Shown: positions 35,940-44,704, counted from the first letter of the stretch. The stretch is 64,000 nucleotides of DNA from Cellulomonas sp. WB94 (GCF_003115775.1 NZ_QEES01000007.1:62001-126000); one strand, 5' to 3'. The notes: generated by a model from the letters alone, not told the origin. Made by a program: numbers and translations.

Positions 35940-36944
35940 ATGCGAGGAGCAATCATTCATGCACCCGGGGACGTCCGCTACGAGGACCGTCCCGACCCCG
36001 TCGTCATCGAGCCGACCGATGCGGTCATCCGCACGGTGGCCGCCTGCGTGTGCGGGTCGGACCTGTGGCGGTATCGCGGACTGGCGGACGTGGCGAGGCC
36101 GGTGCCGATCGGGCACGAGTACGTCGGGATCGTCGAAGCGGTCGGCGCCGCCGTCACCACGGTGAAGCCCGGCGACTTCGTGGTCGGCGGCTTCCTGTAC
36201 AGCGACAACGCCTGTCCGGTGTGCCGCAAGGGCACGCACTCCGCGTGCCAGCACGGCGGCGGATTCGACGGCTGCCAGGCCGAGAAGATCCGCATCCCCC
36301 ACGCCGACGGCACCCTGATCGCGACGCCCGGCCGGCCGCCCGCCGACCTCGTCCCGAGCCTGCTCGCCCTGTCCGACGTGATGTGCACCGGATGGCATGC
36401 GGCGGTCTGCGCCGGTGTCGAACCGGGCATGAGCGTGGTCGTCGTCGGCGATGGCGCGGTGGGCCTGAGCGGCGTCCTTGCCGCGGCCCAGATGGGGGCG
36501 ACCACCGTCATCGCGATGAGCCGGCACGCCTCACGTCAGAAGATCGCACGCGAGTTCGGTGCCACCCACATCGTTGCTGTGCGTGGCGACGAGGGGATCG
36601 GTGCCGACGCGGTGCTGGAGTGCGTGGGCACCGAGGACGCACGCCTCCAGGCCGTCCGGGCAACCCGTCCAGGCGGCATGATCGGCGTCGTCGGCGTCCC
36701 CCACGGCGACCTGCCGACCGACCAGATGTTCTGGGCGAACAAGGGCTTCCGCGGTGGCCCCGCTCCCGTGCGCGCCTACCTGCCGCACCTGATCGACCTC
36801 GTGTGGAACCGGCAGATCGACCCCGGGAAGGTCTTCGACCTGACCCTCCCGCTCTCCGCGGTCGCCGAGGCGTACAAGGCCATGGACGAGCGGCGAGCGA
36901 TCAAGGTGCTCCTCGAGCCCGAGGGCGTGACCTCATGGCAGTGA
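35940..36944 (+). CDS. Zinc-dependent alcohol dehydrogenase (MDR family), copy 1
   Basis: The 334-residue medium-chain dehydrogenase has the catalytic zinc motif 'CVCGSDLWRY', 'IGHEYVGIVEAVG', a cysteine-rich structural-zinc loop ('NACPVCRKGTHSACQHGGG') and the dinucleotide fold 'VVVVGDGAVGLSGVLAA'. Its substrate is unknown. It resembles the gene at 38757-39794 throughout (for example 'GGPAPVRAY' and 'IDPGKVFDLTLPLS' versus 'IEPGKVFDRTIALS'), so the two are paralogues. It overlaps the CMD gene by ten bases, and a short-chain dehydrogenase follows, suggesting a small redox operon starting here, 70 bases after dinB. Confidence 0.9.
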   Translation: MRGAIIHAPGDVRYEDRPDPVVIEPTDAVIRTVAACVCGSDLWRYRGLADVARPVPIGHEYVGIVEAVGAAVTTVKPGDFVVGGFLYSDNACPVCRKGTHSACQHGGGFDGCQAEKIRIPHADGTLIATPGRPPADLVPSLLALSDVMCTGWHAAVCAGVEPGMSVVVVGDGAVGLSGVLAAAQMGATTVIAMSRHASRQKIAREFGATHIVAVRGDEGIGADAVLECVGTEDARLQAVRATRPGGMIGVVGVPHGDLPTDQMFWANKGFRGGPAPVRAYLPHLIDLVWNRQIDPGKVFDLTLPLSAVAEAYKAMDERRAIKVLLEPEGVTSWQ

Positions 36945-37690
36945 GCGCAGCGGCCCAGGCGAACCACGACGAGCTGTTCCCGGGTCACGTCTCGACCCTG
37001 GCGCAGACCGACCCCGAGCTCATCGAGTACTTCGACAACTTCGCCTTCGACGAGGTCCTGCAGCACGGTGACCTGGACACCCGCACGCGGCTCATGGTGC
37101 AGCTCGCCTCGATGATCGCCGGCCAGGCGTTGCGGGAGTACCGCGTCATGCTCGGCGCCGCGCTGACCGTCGGCGTGACGCCGGTCGAGGTCAAGGAGAT
37201 CGTCTACCAGGCGGTGCCCTACGTCGGCACGGCGCGGGTCGTCGACTTCCTGCACGCCACGAACGAGGTCCTCACCGACCGCGGGGTCGAGCTGCCCCTC
37301 CCGGGCCAGTCGACGACCACGCCCGAGGACCGGTTCGAGCGAGGGCTCGCGGTGCAACGGCAGATCATCGGCTCGGAGACCGTCGACTCGCTCTACGCCA
37401 ATGCGCCGGACGACGAGGCGCACATCCAGCGCTACCTGTCGGGCAACTGCTTCGGCGACCACTACACGCGGAGCGGGATCGACGTGCCGACCCGCGAGCT
37501 GCTCACCCTGAGCATGCTCGTGGCGCTCGGCGGCTGCGACCCGCAGGTCAGGGGGCACGTGGCGGCCAACCTGAACGTCGGCAACGACCGTGCCCGGCTG
37601 ATCGCCGTCGTCACCCAGCTCCTGCCCTTCATCGGCTACCCACGCACGCTGAACGCGCTCCGCGCGATCGACGACGTCACGGCTGCGTGA
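36935..37690 (+). CDS. Tandem carboxymuconolactone decarboxylase-domain protein
   Basis: The 251-residue protein contains two CMD/AhpD-like alpha-helical domains (about 25-110 and 145-245), for example 'LDTRTRLMVQLASMIAGQ' and 'VPTRELLTLSMLVALGGCDP'. The second domain lacks the CxxC pair of peroxidase-active AhpD; only a single Cys in 'GGCDPQ' is seen. Members often act as decarboxylases, or assist quinone/peroxide chemistry, beside short- and medium-chain dehydrogenases as here. Its ATG lies inside the end of the dehydrogenase gene, so they are cotranslated. No substrate is evident. Confidence 0.88.
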   Translation: MAVSAAAQANHDELFPGHVSTLAQTDPELIEYFDNFAFDEVLQHGDLDTRTRLMVQLASMIAGQALREYRVMLGAALTVGVTPVEVKEIVYQAVPYVGTARVVDFLHATNEVLTDRGVELPLPGQSTTTPEDRFERGLAVQRQIIGSETVDSLYANAPDDEAHIQRYLSGNCFGDHYTRSGIDVPTRELLTLSMLVALGGCDPQVRGHVAANLNVGNDRARLIAVVTQLLPFIGYPRTLNALRAIDDVTAA

Positions 37691-37732
37691 CGACGCCCTG
37701 ACGACCCCCACCTCGAACGGATCGGCCTTCCC

Positions 37733-38575
37733 ATGGCACCACGCACCTGGCTCATCACCGGCGTGAGCAGCGGCTTCGGTCGCGAGCTCACCACCCAGCT
37801 CCTGGAGCGCGGAGACCGCGTCGTCGGCACCGTCCGTGACACCAGCAAGGTCACCGACCTGCTCGAGCGGCACCCGGGCACGTTCCACGTCAAGGTGCTC
37901 GACGTGACCGACGCGGACGCCGTCCGGTCGGTCGTCGACGCGGCGTTCGCGGAGCAGGGTCGGATCGATGTCGTCGTGAGCAACGCGGGCTACGGCCTGT
38001 TCGGCGCTGCCGAGGAGATGTCCGACGCGCAGGTCGACCGGCTGATCGCGGCCAACCTCACCGGGTCGATCCAGCTCATCCGTGCCGCACTGCCGCACCT
38101 GCGCGCGCAGGGCGGCGGCCGGGTCGTCCAGATCTCGTCGTACGGCGGGCAGGTCGCCTACCCCGGCAACTCCCTGTACCACGCGACGAAGTGGGGCATC
38201 GAGGGGTTCGTCGAGTCCGTCGCACAGGAGGTCGCGCCGTTCGGCATCGGCATGACGATCGTCGAGCCCGGCGGAGCACGGACCGAGTTCCGGTACGGCA
38301 GCGCTCAGGTCGCCGATCTGACCGAGGTGTACGACGGCAACCCGGCGCACGCCTTCCTGGCGATGCTCGACCCGGCGAACGGCTTGGCCCCCGGCGACCC
38401 TGCGCGGATGGCTGCGCGCATCATCGACAGCGTCGACATCGAGCCGGCGCCGCTGCGCATCGTGCTCGGCTCGCAGGCGCTCGCGGGCACGCTGGCGACG
38501 CTGCGTGCCCGGGTCGCGGACTTCGAGACCCAGACCGAGCTCGCCGCGTCGACGGACTTCCCGCCCGGGGAGTGA
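37733..38575 (+). CDS. Short-chain dehydrogenase/reductase
   Basis: The 280-residue classical SDR has the nucleotide motif 'TGVSSGFG' (TGxxxGxG), 'NAGYG', the catalytic Ser in 'VVQISSYGGQ' and the YxxxK pair in 'SLYHATKWGIEGFVES'. Arg residues after the first strand ('VVGTVRDTSKV') suggest NADP preference. It follows the CMD gene by 42 bases and probably belongs to the same operon. A hairpin lies 23 bases after the stop. The substrate is unknown. Confidence 0.92.
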   Translation: MAPRTWLITGVSSGFGRELTTQLLERGDRVVGTVRDTSKVTDLLERHPGTFHVKVLDVTDADAVRSVVDAAFAEQGRIDVVVSNAGYGLFGAAEEMSDAQVDRLIAANLTGSIQLIRAALPHLRAQGGGRVVQISSYGGQVAYPGNSLYHATKWGIEGFVESVAQEVAPFGIGMTIVEPGGARTEFRYGSAQVADLTEVYDGNPAHAFLAMLDPANGLAPGDPARMAARIIDSVDIEPAPLRIVLGSQALAGTLATLRARVADFETQTELAASTDFPPGE

Positions 38576-38597
38576 CACCTCGCGCGTGAGCGAACGT

Positions 38598-38627
38598 CGG
38601 GTCCGGGCGGCCGCCTGTTCGGACCCG
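38598..38627. terminator. Hairpin after the SDR gene
   Basis: CGGGTCCG (38598-38605) pairs with CGGACCCG (38620-38627), with an internal GGCGGCCGCC that can extend folding. It lies 22 bases past the SDR stop and would separate the first dehydrogenase operon from the second ADH. Confidence 0.6.
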
Positions 38628-38676
38628 CACAGGGGGTCTGCCAGTACCCGGAACGACCGGGACTCCCCCGCATGAC

Positions 38677-38699
38677 GACGACCAGGTTGGCTGGTCGTC
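38677..38699. repeat. Inverted repeat upstream of the second ADH
   Basis: GACGACCAG, five-base loop, CTGGTCGTC: a perfect 9-bp inverted repeat ending 57 bases before the ADH start. It could be an operator or a second terminator stem. Confidence 0.5.
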
Positions 38700-38756
38700 T
38701 GCCGTCGCGCGCTCCGGCGCACGACCACCGATGTCACCTGAGTCCTTGGAGGACAG

Positions 38757-39794
38757 TTGCGCGCAACATTCATGTACGGCGCCGGCGATGTGCGGGTCGA
38801 GAACGTCCCCGACCCGACCATCCAGCAGCCGACCGACGCGATCGTGCGCGTCGTCCGGTCTTGCGTCTGCGGGTCCGACCTGCACCCGTTCCACACGCTG
38901 CCGACCCAGGTCGCGGGGCTGCCGATGGGCCACGAGCTCCTCGGCGTCGTCGAGCAGGTCGGCAGCGCCGTCTCCACGCTGGCGAAGGGCGACTTCGTCA
39001 TCTCTCCGTTCGCGTTCCAGGACAACACCTGCGTCTTCTGCCGCGAAGGCGTGCAGACCTCGTGCGTGCACGGCGGCTGGTACGGCGCAGGTGGCGTCGG
39101 CGGCGGGCAGGCGGAGGCCGTGCGCGTGCCGCAGGCCGACGGGACCCTGGTCACGGTGCCGGGCGAGGTCGACGACGCGCTGCTGCCGTCGCTTCTCACG
39201 CTGTCCGACGTCTACCTCACGGGCTACCACGCGGCTCACATGGGCAAGGTCGACGCCCGCACCACCGTGACCGTGATCGGTGACGGCGCCGTCGGCCTGT
39301 CGGCTGTTCTGGCCTCTCGCCAGCTGGGCGCCGAGCGGATCATCCTCATGGGCCGCCACGTTGCCCGGACCGACCTCGGCCGCGAGTTCGGTGCGACCGA
39401 CGTCGTCGCCGAGCGCGGCGCGGAGGGCGTGGCGAAGGTCATGGAGCTCACGGGCGGCGAGGGCAGTCACGTCGTCCTCGAGGCCGTCGGTCACATGCCT
39501 GCCTACGAGCAGGCCTACGGCATCGTGCGGCCCGGCGGCGTGATCAGCCGCGTAGGTGTTCCGCAGTACGAGTCCGCACCGATCGGGTTCGGCTCGCTGT
39601 TCGGGAAGAACGCCGCGCTGACTGGTGGTCCCGCGCCCGTGCGCGCCTACATCGAGGCCGCGCTGCCGGACGTGCTCGAGGGGCGGATCGAGCCCGGCAA
39701 GGTCTTCGACCGCACGATCGCCCTGTCCGACATCGCCGAGGGGTACCGCCTCATGGACGCCCGCGAGGCGCTCAAGGTGATCGTCACCCCGTGA
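38757..39794 (+). CDS. Zinc-dependent alcohol dehydrogenase (MDR family), copy 2
   Basis: The 345-residue protein is a paralogue of the dehydrogenase at 35940-36944. It has 'CVCGSDLHPFH', 'MGHELLGVVEQVG', a zinc loop 'NTCVFCREGVQTSCVHGG' and 'VTVIGDGAVGLSAVLAS'. The start is a TTG at 38757 with GGAGGA about five bases upstream; no ATG or GTG is as well placed, the next ATG being five codons in ('MYGAGDV'). A strong hairpin follows the stop. Substrate unknown; threonine- or sorbitol-dehydrogenase-like activities are possible. Confidence 0.9.
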   Translation: MRATFMYGAGDVRVENVPDPTIQQPTDAIVRVVRSCVCGSDLHPFHTLPTQVAGLPMGHELLGVVEQVGSAVSTLAKGDFVISPFAFQDNTCVFCREGVQTSCVHGGWYGAGGVGGGQAEAVRVPQADGTLVTVPGEVDDALLPSLLTLSDVYLTGYHAAHMGKVDARTTVTVIGDGAVGLSAVLASRQLGAERIILMGRHVARTDLGREFGATDVVAERGAEGVAKVMELTGGEGSHVVLEAVGHMPAYEQAYGIVRPGGVISRVGVPQYESAPIGFGSLFGKNAALTGGPAPVRAYIEAALPDVLEGRIEPGKVFDRTIALSDIAEGYRLMDAREALKVIVTP

Positions 39795-39799
39795 CGGAC

Positions 39800-39825
39800 C
39801 GCGCCCGGCCGCGAGGCCGGGCGCG
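39800..39825. terminator. Strong hairpin terminator after ADH copy 2
   Basis: CGCGCCCGGCC (39800-39810), GCGA loop, GGCCGGGCGCG (39815-39825): a perfect 11-bp stem with a four-base loop, followed by CTTTCC. It lies between convergent genes ending at 39794 and 39840. Confidence 0.85.
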
Positions 39826-39839
39826 CTTTCCGCGCGCTG

Positions 39840-40283
39840 TCACACAGCTCGTAGCACGAGCAGGAACTGTCCACCGCCCGCCTCGACCTGCGTCCCGACC
39901 GCCAGCTCCGGCGCGAATCGCGACAGGCGGTCGAGCAGCCACACCGCCGCCTCGTCGGCGTCGGCCTTGCTGGGACAGCGGGCCACCACCTCTCGGCCGC
40001 CCTTGCGGGTCAGCCGCTCGACGGTCGAGACGATCGGGGCCGGCTCGACGACGAACAGGTCCGGCGACCACGGCACGACGGGCTTGACCGCACCCTTGCG
40101 GGTGTTGCAGGCCCGGTGCGCCAGACGCTCTGATCCTGGCGGAACCTTCTTCCCCTTCGGAGCGGCACCGCCGTCGATGCTGGGACCGCGGTCGGCATTG
40201 ACGGACGCGTCGGGGTCGACCGGCTCGTCGCACAGCCAGCATCGCCAGGCGTCTTTCTCGCCGACCTCGTGAAGGGTGCTCAT
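39840..40283 (-). CDS. HNH-like zinc-finger protein, unknown
   Basis: The 147-residue protein has an N-terminal zinc-binding pattern 'CWLCDEPVDPD' with a later 'LAHRACNTRKGAVKP', which resembles an HNH/McrA core (CxxC ... H-x2-C-N-x2-KG). The rest (about 80-147) alternates strands and helices ('DADEAAVWLLDRLSRFAPEL'). It may be a nuclease-fold protein or a general zinc-ribbon regulator; the catalytic His is not certain. It is convergent with the ADH and divergent from the nitroreductase-like gene. No partner suggests a function. Confidence 0.7.
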   Translation of the reverse strand: MSTLHEVGEKDAWRCWLCDEPVDPDASVNADRGPSIDGGAAPKGKKVPPGSERLAHRACNTRKGAVKPVVPWSPDLFVVEPAPIVSTVERLTRKGGREVVARCPSKADADEAAVWLLDRLSRFAPELAVGTQVEAGGGQFLLVLRAV

Positions 40284-40448
40284 GGCCCGAGGCTACGGGT
40301 CGCCCTCGACCGGTCCAACCTGCCCCGTGCACGCGGCGCACACCGACAGGCACCGGCTCACCGATGAGCACCCCGGGACCAACGTCTCTCGCGGCGGCGT
40401 GTCTCACGTTGAAGCGTCGGAGGTGCAGGGGCGTGGGGAGGTTCAGCC

Positions 40449-40862
40449 ATGGTCTATCTGAAGCCGCCGGGCTTCACGCGGCACGTGGTCAATCCGTTGG
40501 TGAGTCGCCTGAGGACAGGCGGTGTCGAAGAGCTCACGGTATCCGGTCGGCGCAGCGGCCAACCGCGGCGTGTCCCGGTGATTCCCGTCCAGGTCGGGAC
40601 GCACCGGTACCTGGTGGCACCGTTCGGTGAGTCTCGCTGGGTGCAGAACCTCCGCGCGGCCGGCGAGGGTGAGCTCCACGGGCACGGGCAGCCCCAGCAC
40701 TTCGTCGCGCACGAGATCCCCGTCGACCAGCGGGCCGAGATCATCGACGGATACCGCAGGATCGCCGGTCGCAGCGTCGAACGATGCTTCCGGTCACTGC
40801 CCGACCCCGGGGACCATCCCGTCTTCGAGATCGAGAGCCGACTCGAGTCGCCGACCGGATGA
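40449..40862 (+). CDS. Deazaflavin (F420)-dependent nitroreductase-family protein
   Basis: The 137-residue protein has the DDN/F420-dependent split-barrel fold: 'GGVEELTVSGRRSGQPRRVP' (the family's 'T.GR.SG..R..P' motif), 'YLVAPFGESRWVQNLRAAG' and 'HPVFEIES'. Known members use F420H2 to reduce quinones or nitro compounds at the membrane, consistent with actinobacterial origin. GGGAGG lies before ATG 40449. It is monocistronic. The specific substrate is unknown. Confidence 0.85.
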   Translation: MVYLKPPGFTRHVVNPLVSRLRTGGVEELTVSGRRSGQPRRVPVIPVQVGTHRYLVAPFGESRWVQNLRAAGEGELHGHGQPQHFVAHEIPVDQRAEIIDGYRRIAGRSVERCFRSLPDPGDHPVFEIESRLESPTG

Positions 40863-40926
40863 CCGCCGCGCGCACGTCGGGCTGAGATCGGCTTGGCGAG
40901 CGCCCGCGGGAGTCCGTCAGCCGGGC

Positions 40927-41268
40927 TCAGTCAGACGAGGCACGCCGCCGCGTGCTCCGCCGGGACGAACGCGGGCCCGCGGCGGCACTCGAGCGCCCTG
41001 CCCCCGAGAGTGCAGCGGATGCGCCGAGCATGAAGCCGAAGTTGTACCAGCCGCCGTTGTTGTGGACCTCGTAGATGTTGACGTCCGAGTTGAAGAGCGA
41101 GACCACGAACGTGATCGGGCTGATCGCGCCGTGCCACAGTCCGAGCCAGAACCCCGCCAGGTCCGGGGCGTCCGCCACAGCAGCGGTGTTCGGGCCGGCG
41201 GCGCATGCCGCGAGCACGAGGACCAGGACGAGGAGCCCAGCGGCTCGCGTCACGCGCCGACGCGTCAT
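40927..41268 (-). CDS. Small lipoprotein-like membrane protein
   Basis: The 113-residue product begins 'MTRRRVTRAAGLLVLVLVLA' and continues into a lipobox-like 'LVLAACAAG', so it may be exported and lipidated at Cys26 or so. A central stretch 'GFWLGLWHGAISPITFVVSL' and 'GGWYNFGFMLGAS' is conserved-looking and hydrophobic; the tail is Arg/Ser rich. Its function is unknown. The ATG overlaps the stop of the flavodoxin gene (ATGA), so the two are cotranslated. Confidence 0.75.
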   Translation of the reverse strand: MTRRRVTRAAGLLVLVLVLAACAAGPNTAAVADAPDLAGFWLGLWHGAISPITFVVSLFNSDVNIYEVHNNGGWYNFGFMLGASAALSGAGRSSAAAGPRSSRRSTRRRASSD

Positions 41269-41813
41269 CGCGCGGCCTCCCCCGCGGTCCCGGTCGTGAG
41301 CTCCTCGGCGATGTCCTTCGCCCACTGCTCGATGTCGGCCCAGTCGCGGAAGTCCCCAGCCGGCATGATCGCCCGCGCAGCCGGCAACCGTCGCAGCGCC
41401 TTCTCGGGAAGGGTCAGGCTGCTGGGATCCAGCGCACCGAAGAAGCCCCGGTGCTGGCGCGGGTGGACCGCTGCAAGGAGCTCCGCGGTCTCCTTCGGCT
41501 CGGACGCCTCGCGCAGGTCTTTGCCCTCGGCGTCGGTGGGCTCGGTGCCCAGCGGGCCGCTGCTGAACAACCAGACCGGGCGGGTCGCAAGGAGCTCGCG
41601 GTGGCTCGCGACGAACTCCGCGGCAGGCTTGAGCCAGTGGCCCATGTAGACGGCGCTCCCGATGACGAACGCGTCGTAGCCGTCGATCGCGCCGGCGTCC
41701 TGGACCGGGCGGACTGCGACCCGTTGACCCGCCGCTGTGAGGGTGACGGCGATGCGCTCCGCGATCCCCTGCGTGGAACCGTGCTTGCTGGCGTAGAGCA
41801 CGAGCATCGACAT
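41265..41813 (-). CDS. Flavodoxin-domain protein (protoporphyrinogen oxidase HemG-like)
   Basis: The 182-residue protein has the FMN phosphate loop 'YASKHGSTQGIAERI' and 'YDAFVIGSAVYMGHWLKPA', typical of the flavodoxin_5/HemG group. The later 'PVWLFSSGPLGTEP' also matches. It should bind FMN and act in electron transfer in the cytoplasm or at the membrane. HemG-like activity is one possibility; no other haem gene is near. It overlaps the small lipoprotein-like gene downstream by four bases. Confidence 0.86.
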   Translation of the reverse strand: MSMLVLYASKHGSTQGIAERIAVTLTAAGQRVAVRPVQDAGAIDGYDAFVIGSAVYMGHWLKPAAEFVASHRELLATRPVWLFSSGPLGTEPTDAEGKDLREASEPKETAELLAAVHPRQHRGFFGALDPSSLTLPEKALRRLPAARAIMPAGDFRDWADIEQWAKDIAEELTTGTAGEAAR

Positions 41814-41976
41814 GCGACTGCCTCCCCATCGACCGGTAGCTCTGAGTCAACCAGAGTCCGACGCCCGCCGTCCGGTGGTTGACCACCCCGCAGCCACCGG
41901 TCTGGCGCACCCCGGGCGTGTCGCCGCGATGCGCGCGACGATGGGTACGACAGACGAGCCTGAGAGGAGCGCCGCC

Positions 41977-42258
41977 ATGACCCACACCTGGCACGTGACC
42001 ATCAATCTCTTCGACACCGACGACCTGAAGGCCGACGGGGTGGTCACCAAGGCCCACGCCGTCCTCACGACGTCGGCCGGCACGACCCTCAACGGCTACG
42101 GGCGCGCCCGCCGCGCCCCGGGCGACCCTGACGTCCCGGAGATCGGCGAAGAGCTCGCGTCCGCCCGCGCACTGCGCGACGTGGCCGACCGGCTGCTCAA
42201 GGCGACGTCCGACGACATCTCCCAGCTCGAGCACCACGAGGTGCATCTCCCGCAGTAG
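41977..42258 (+). CDS. DUF1876 (dsRBD-like) protein
   Basis: The 93-residue protein shows 'HTWHVTINLFDTDDLKADGV', 'AHAVLTT', 'LNGYGRARRAPGDPDVPEIG' and 'ARALRDVADRLL', which is the DUF1876 pattern common in actinobacteria. The fold resembles a double-stranded-RNA-binding domain but the function is unknown. ATG 41977 follows GAGAGGAG. It stands alone between divergent and co-directional genes. Confidence 0.88.
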   Translation: MTHTWHVTINLFDTDDLKADGVVTKAHAVLTTSAGTTLNGYGRARRAPGDPDVPEIGEELASARALRDVADRLLKATSDDISQLEHHEVHLPQ

Positions 42259-42426
42259 GCACGCCGGTCGGCGCAATTCCCCGGACTGGACCGGGGTCCG
42301 GGGAGTGAATCGCAGCTGAACAGTGAATCCGACGTTCCCGACATGTTGCCGTCCGGGGCAATGGGGCCAAGCATGGACCAGCACGAGTTCCTGTGCGCCC
42401 CCTGAGAACTCCGGAGGATCCCCAGC

Positions 42427-44256
42427 ATGAGCATCCCCATCGCGCGCCGCGTCCGGCGGCTCGGAGTGTTGGCTGCGGCCGTGGCGCTCGTCGCCGTGGC
42501 CGCTTCTCCTGCCGTGGCCGACAAGGGCCACGGGCACGAGAACGACTACCACCTGACGGTCATGGGCACCACGGACCTGCACGGCAACGCCCTCAACTGG
42601 GACTACTTCAAGAACGCCGAGTACGACGACAAGGCCAAGAACGACCTCGGCCTCGCCAAGATCTCGACGCTGGTCGACCAGGTCCGGCAGGATCGCGGTC
42701 GATCGAACACCCTGCTCATCGACGCGGGCGACACGATCCAGGGCACTCCCCTGGCGTACTACTACGCCAAGGTCGAGCCGATCACCTCCGGCGGCATCCA
42801 CCCGATGGCCGCGGCGATGAACGCCATCGGCTATGACGCCGCGGCGCTGGGGAACCACGAGTTCAACTACGGCATCCCGCTGCTGCGGAAGTTCCAGTCG
42901 CAGCTGAACTTCCCGCTGCTGGGCGCGAACGCGATCGACGACGCGACCGGCGAGCCCGCCTTCGCGCCGTACGTGATCAAGACGATCCACCCCGCCCACG
43001 GCAAGCCCATCCGCGTCGGCATCCTCGGGCTGACCAACCCCGGGATCGCGATCTGGGACAAGGCCAACGTCGAGGGGCAGCTGAGCTTCCCCGGCCTCGT
43101 CGAGCAGGCGAAGGTCTGGGTGCCGAAGATGCGCAAGGCCGGCGCAGACGTCGTCATCGTCGCGGCCCACTCGGGCGCCGACACGTCGTCGTCGTACGGC
43201 GACGCGCTCCCCTTCCCGGAGAACGCCGCGACGCTCGTGGCCCAGCAGGTCCCCGGGATCGACGCCATCCTGGTCGGCCACGCCCACCAGGAGATCGCCG
43301 AGCGCATCGTCACGAACGAGTCGACCGGCAAGCCGGTCGTGCTCACCGAGCCGCTGAAGTGGGGCGAGCGACTGTCCCTGCTCGACGTCGACCTGTCGTT
43401 CACGCACGGCCGCTGGACGGTCGGCTCGGTGCACTCGAGCATCCTCAACTCCAACACCGTGCCCGAGGACCCGAAGATCGTGAACCTCCTGAAGTCGGAC
43501 CAGGACAAGGTCGTGAGCTACGTCAACGGCGTGATCGGGACGGCGACGGAGCCGATGTCGGCTGCGACGGCCCGGTACGAGGACACCGCCGCGCTGGACT
43601 TCATCAACTACGTCCAGGCCCAGGAGGTCAAGGCGAACCTGACGGGCACCGACGTCGGCCTCCCCGTGCTGTCGATCGCAGCGCCCTTCAACAAGGACGC
43701 CGCGATCCCTGCCGGTGACGTGTCGGTGCGCGACATCGCGGGGCTGTACATCTACGACAACACCCTGCTCGGCATCAAGCTGACCGGCGCCCAGGTCAAG
43801 GCGTACCTCGAGAAGTCCTCGGAGTACTTCAAGGCCGTGGCGGGTCCGGGCACCTACGCGGCCGCGGACGTGACGAACGCCCCGACAGCCACGGCACCCA
43901 GCGGCACACCGGACTACAACTACGACGTCATGGGCGGGCTCGACCAGCCGCTGACGTACGACGTCGACCTGTCGCAGGCTCCCGGCGCACGGATCACCCA
44001 CCTCCAGTACGGCAGTCAGGCGATCGACGACGCCGCGGTGTTCGTCGTCGCCATCAACAACTACCGGCAGTCGGGTGGCGGGAACTTCCCGGGCGTCACG
44101 ACGGCACCGGTCGTCTACAACAAGCAGCTGGAGATCCGCCAGCTGCTCATCGACTGGGTGACCGCCGAGCAGGTGATCGATCCGTCGACCTTCTCCAAGA
44201 CCAACCCTGACTGGCAGCTGACCTTCGGCGACCAGGCGCTCACCATCACTCCGTAG
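42427..44256 (+). CDS. Secreted 5'-nucleotidase/bifunctional metallophosphatase
   Basis: The 609-residue protein starts with a signal peptide (Arg-rich N region, hydrophobic core about 12-28, cleavage near 'AVADKG'). The metallophosphoesterase domain has 'MGTTDLHGN', 'IDAGDTIQGTPL', 'ALGNHEFNYG', 'IVAAHSGAD' and 'LVGHAHQE', supplying the dinuclear metal site. A 5'-nucleotidase C-terminal domain follows, with substrate loop 'NNYRQSGGGNFPG'. It would dephosphorylate nucleotides or cyclic nucleotides outside the cell and supply phosphate and nucleosides. No cell-wall sorting signal is seen, so it is probably released or loosely bound. A strong bidirectional hairpin follows. Confidence 0.93.
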   Translation: MSIPIARRVRRLGVLAAAVALVAVAASPAVADKGHGHENDYHLTVMGTTDLHGNALNWDYFKNAEYDDKAKNDLGLAKISTLVDQVRQDRGRSNTLLIDAGDTIQGTPLAYYYAKVEPITSGGIHPMAAAMNAIGYDAAALGNHEFNYGIPLLRKFQSQLNFPLLGANAIDDATGEPAFAPYVIKTIHPAHGKPIRVGILGLTNPGIAIWDKANVEGQLSFPGLVEQAKVWVPKMRKAGADVVIVAAHSGADTSSSYGDALPFPENAATLVAQQVPGIDAILVGHAHQEIAERIVTNESTGKPVVLTEPLKWGERLSLLDVDLSFTHGRWTVGSVHSSILNSNTVPEDPKIVNLLKSDQDKVVSYVNGVIGTATEPMSAATARYEDTAALDFINYVQAQEVKANLTGTDVGLPVLSIAAPFNKDAAIPAGDVSVRDIAGLYIYDNTLLGIKLTGAQVKAYLEKSSEYFKAVAGPGTYAAADVTNAPTATAPSGTPDYNYDVMGGLDQPLTYDVDLSQAPGARITHLQYGSQAIDDAAVFVVAINNYRQSGGGNFPGVTTAPVVYNKQLEIRQLLIDWVTAEQVIDPSTFSKTNPDWQLTFGDQALTITP

Positions 44257-44293
44257 CGTTCTCGACGACCACCGCCGCACCCGAGCGGTGCAT

Positions 44294-44335
44294 GACGAGG
44301 GCCCCGCGCCGGCATCCCGGTGGGGGGCCCTCGTC
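44294..44335. terminator. Bidirectional hairpin terminator
   Basis: GACGAGGGCCCC (44294-44305) pairs perfectly with GGGGCCCTCGTC (44324-44335) around an 18-base loop, between the convergent nucleotidase (stop 44256) and ferredoxin (stop 44345) genes. Confidence 0.85.
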
Positions 44336-44344
44336 CGTCGATCG

Positions 44345-44704
44345 TCACACGCCGGCGCTCGGCTCCTGCGGCCCCGGGTGGCCGGCGACGAGGGCTGTGT
44401 CCACCCCCACAGCTCCGAGCTTCGCGGCACCCCCAGGTGACCCGAGGGGCGCCGAGCGCCCGGGGAGGGTCTCCTCGAAGAACCGCGCGTTGTCCGCGAG
44501 GAAGGGCAGCTGGATCCCCGGGAGGTCGTCCTCGTAGTAGATCGCCTCGACCGGGCACACCGGCTCGCACGCACCGCAGTCCACGCACTCGTCCGGGTGG
44601 ATGTACAGCGTGCGGGCTCCCACGTAGATGCAGTCGACGGGGCACTCCTCGACGCAGGCGCTGTCCTTCACGTCGATGCATGGCGCACCGATCACGTAGG
44701 TCAT
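44345..44704 (-). CDS. fdxA: Ferredoxin with two cluster motifs
   Basis: The 119-residue protein has the N-terminal pattern '[20 protein letters not shown]', in which an Ala-Cys replaces the first CxxC and suits a 3Fe-4S centre. A standard 4Fe-4S motif, '[16 protein letters not shown]', follows. This is the actinobacterial 7Fe ferredoxin type, used by redox enzymes including P450s and nitrogen-oxide metabolism. The tail after residue 75 is proline- and glycine-rich. It is upstream-independent but co-directional with the NirK-like cluster, whose CopD-like gene ends 58 bases upstream of its start. Confidence 0.92.
   Translation of the reverse strand: MTYVIGAPCIDVKDSACVEECPVDCIYVGARTLYIHPDECVDCGACEPVCPVEAIYYEDDLPGIQLPFLADNARFFEETLPGRSAPLGSPGGAAKLGAVGVDTALVAGHPGPQEPSAGV

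Noticed and set aside
40927-44574. 1215-codon minus-strand frame
   Set aside because: Only its last 113 residues form a plausible protein; the rest is antisense of the nucleotidase and others, with low-complexity composition.
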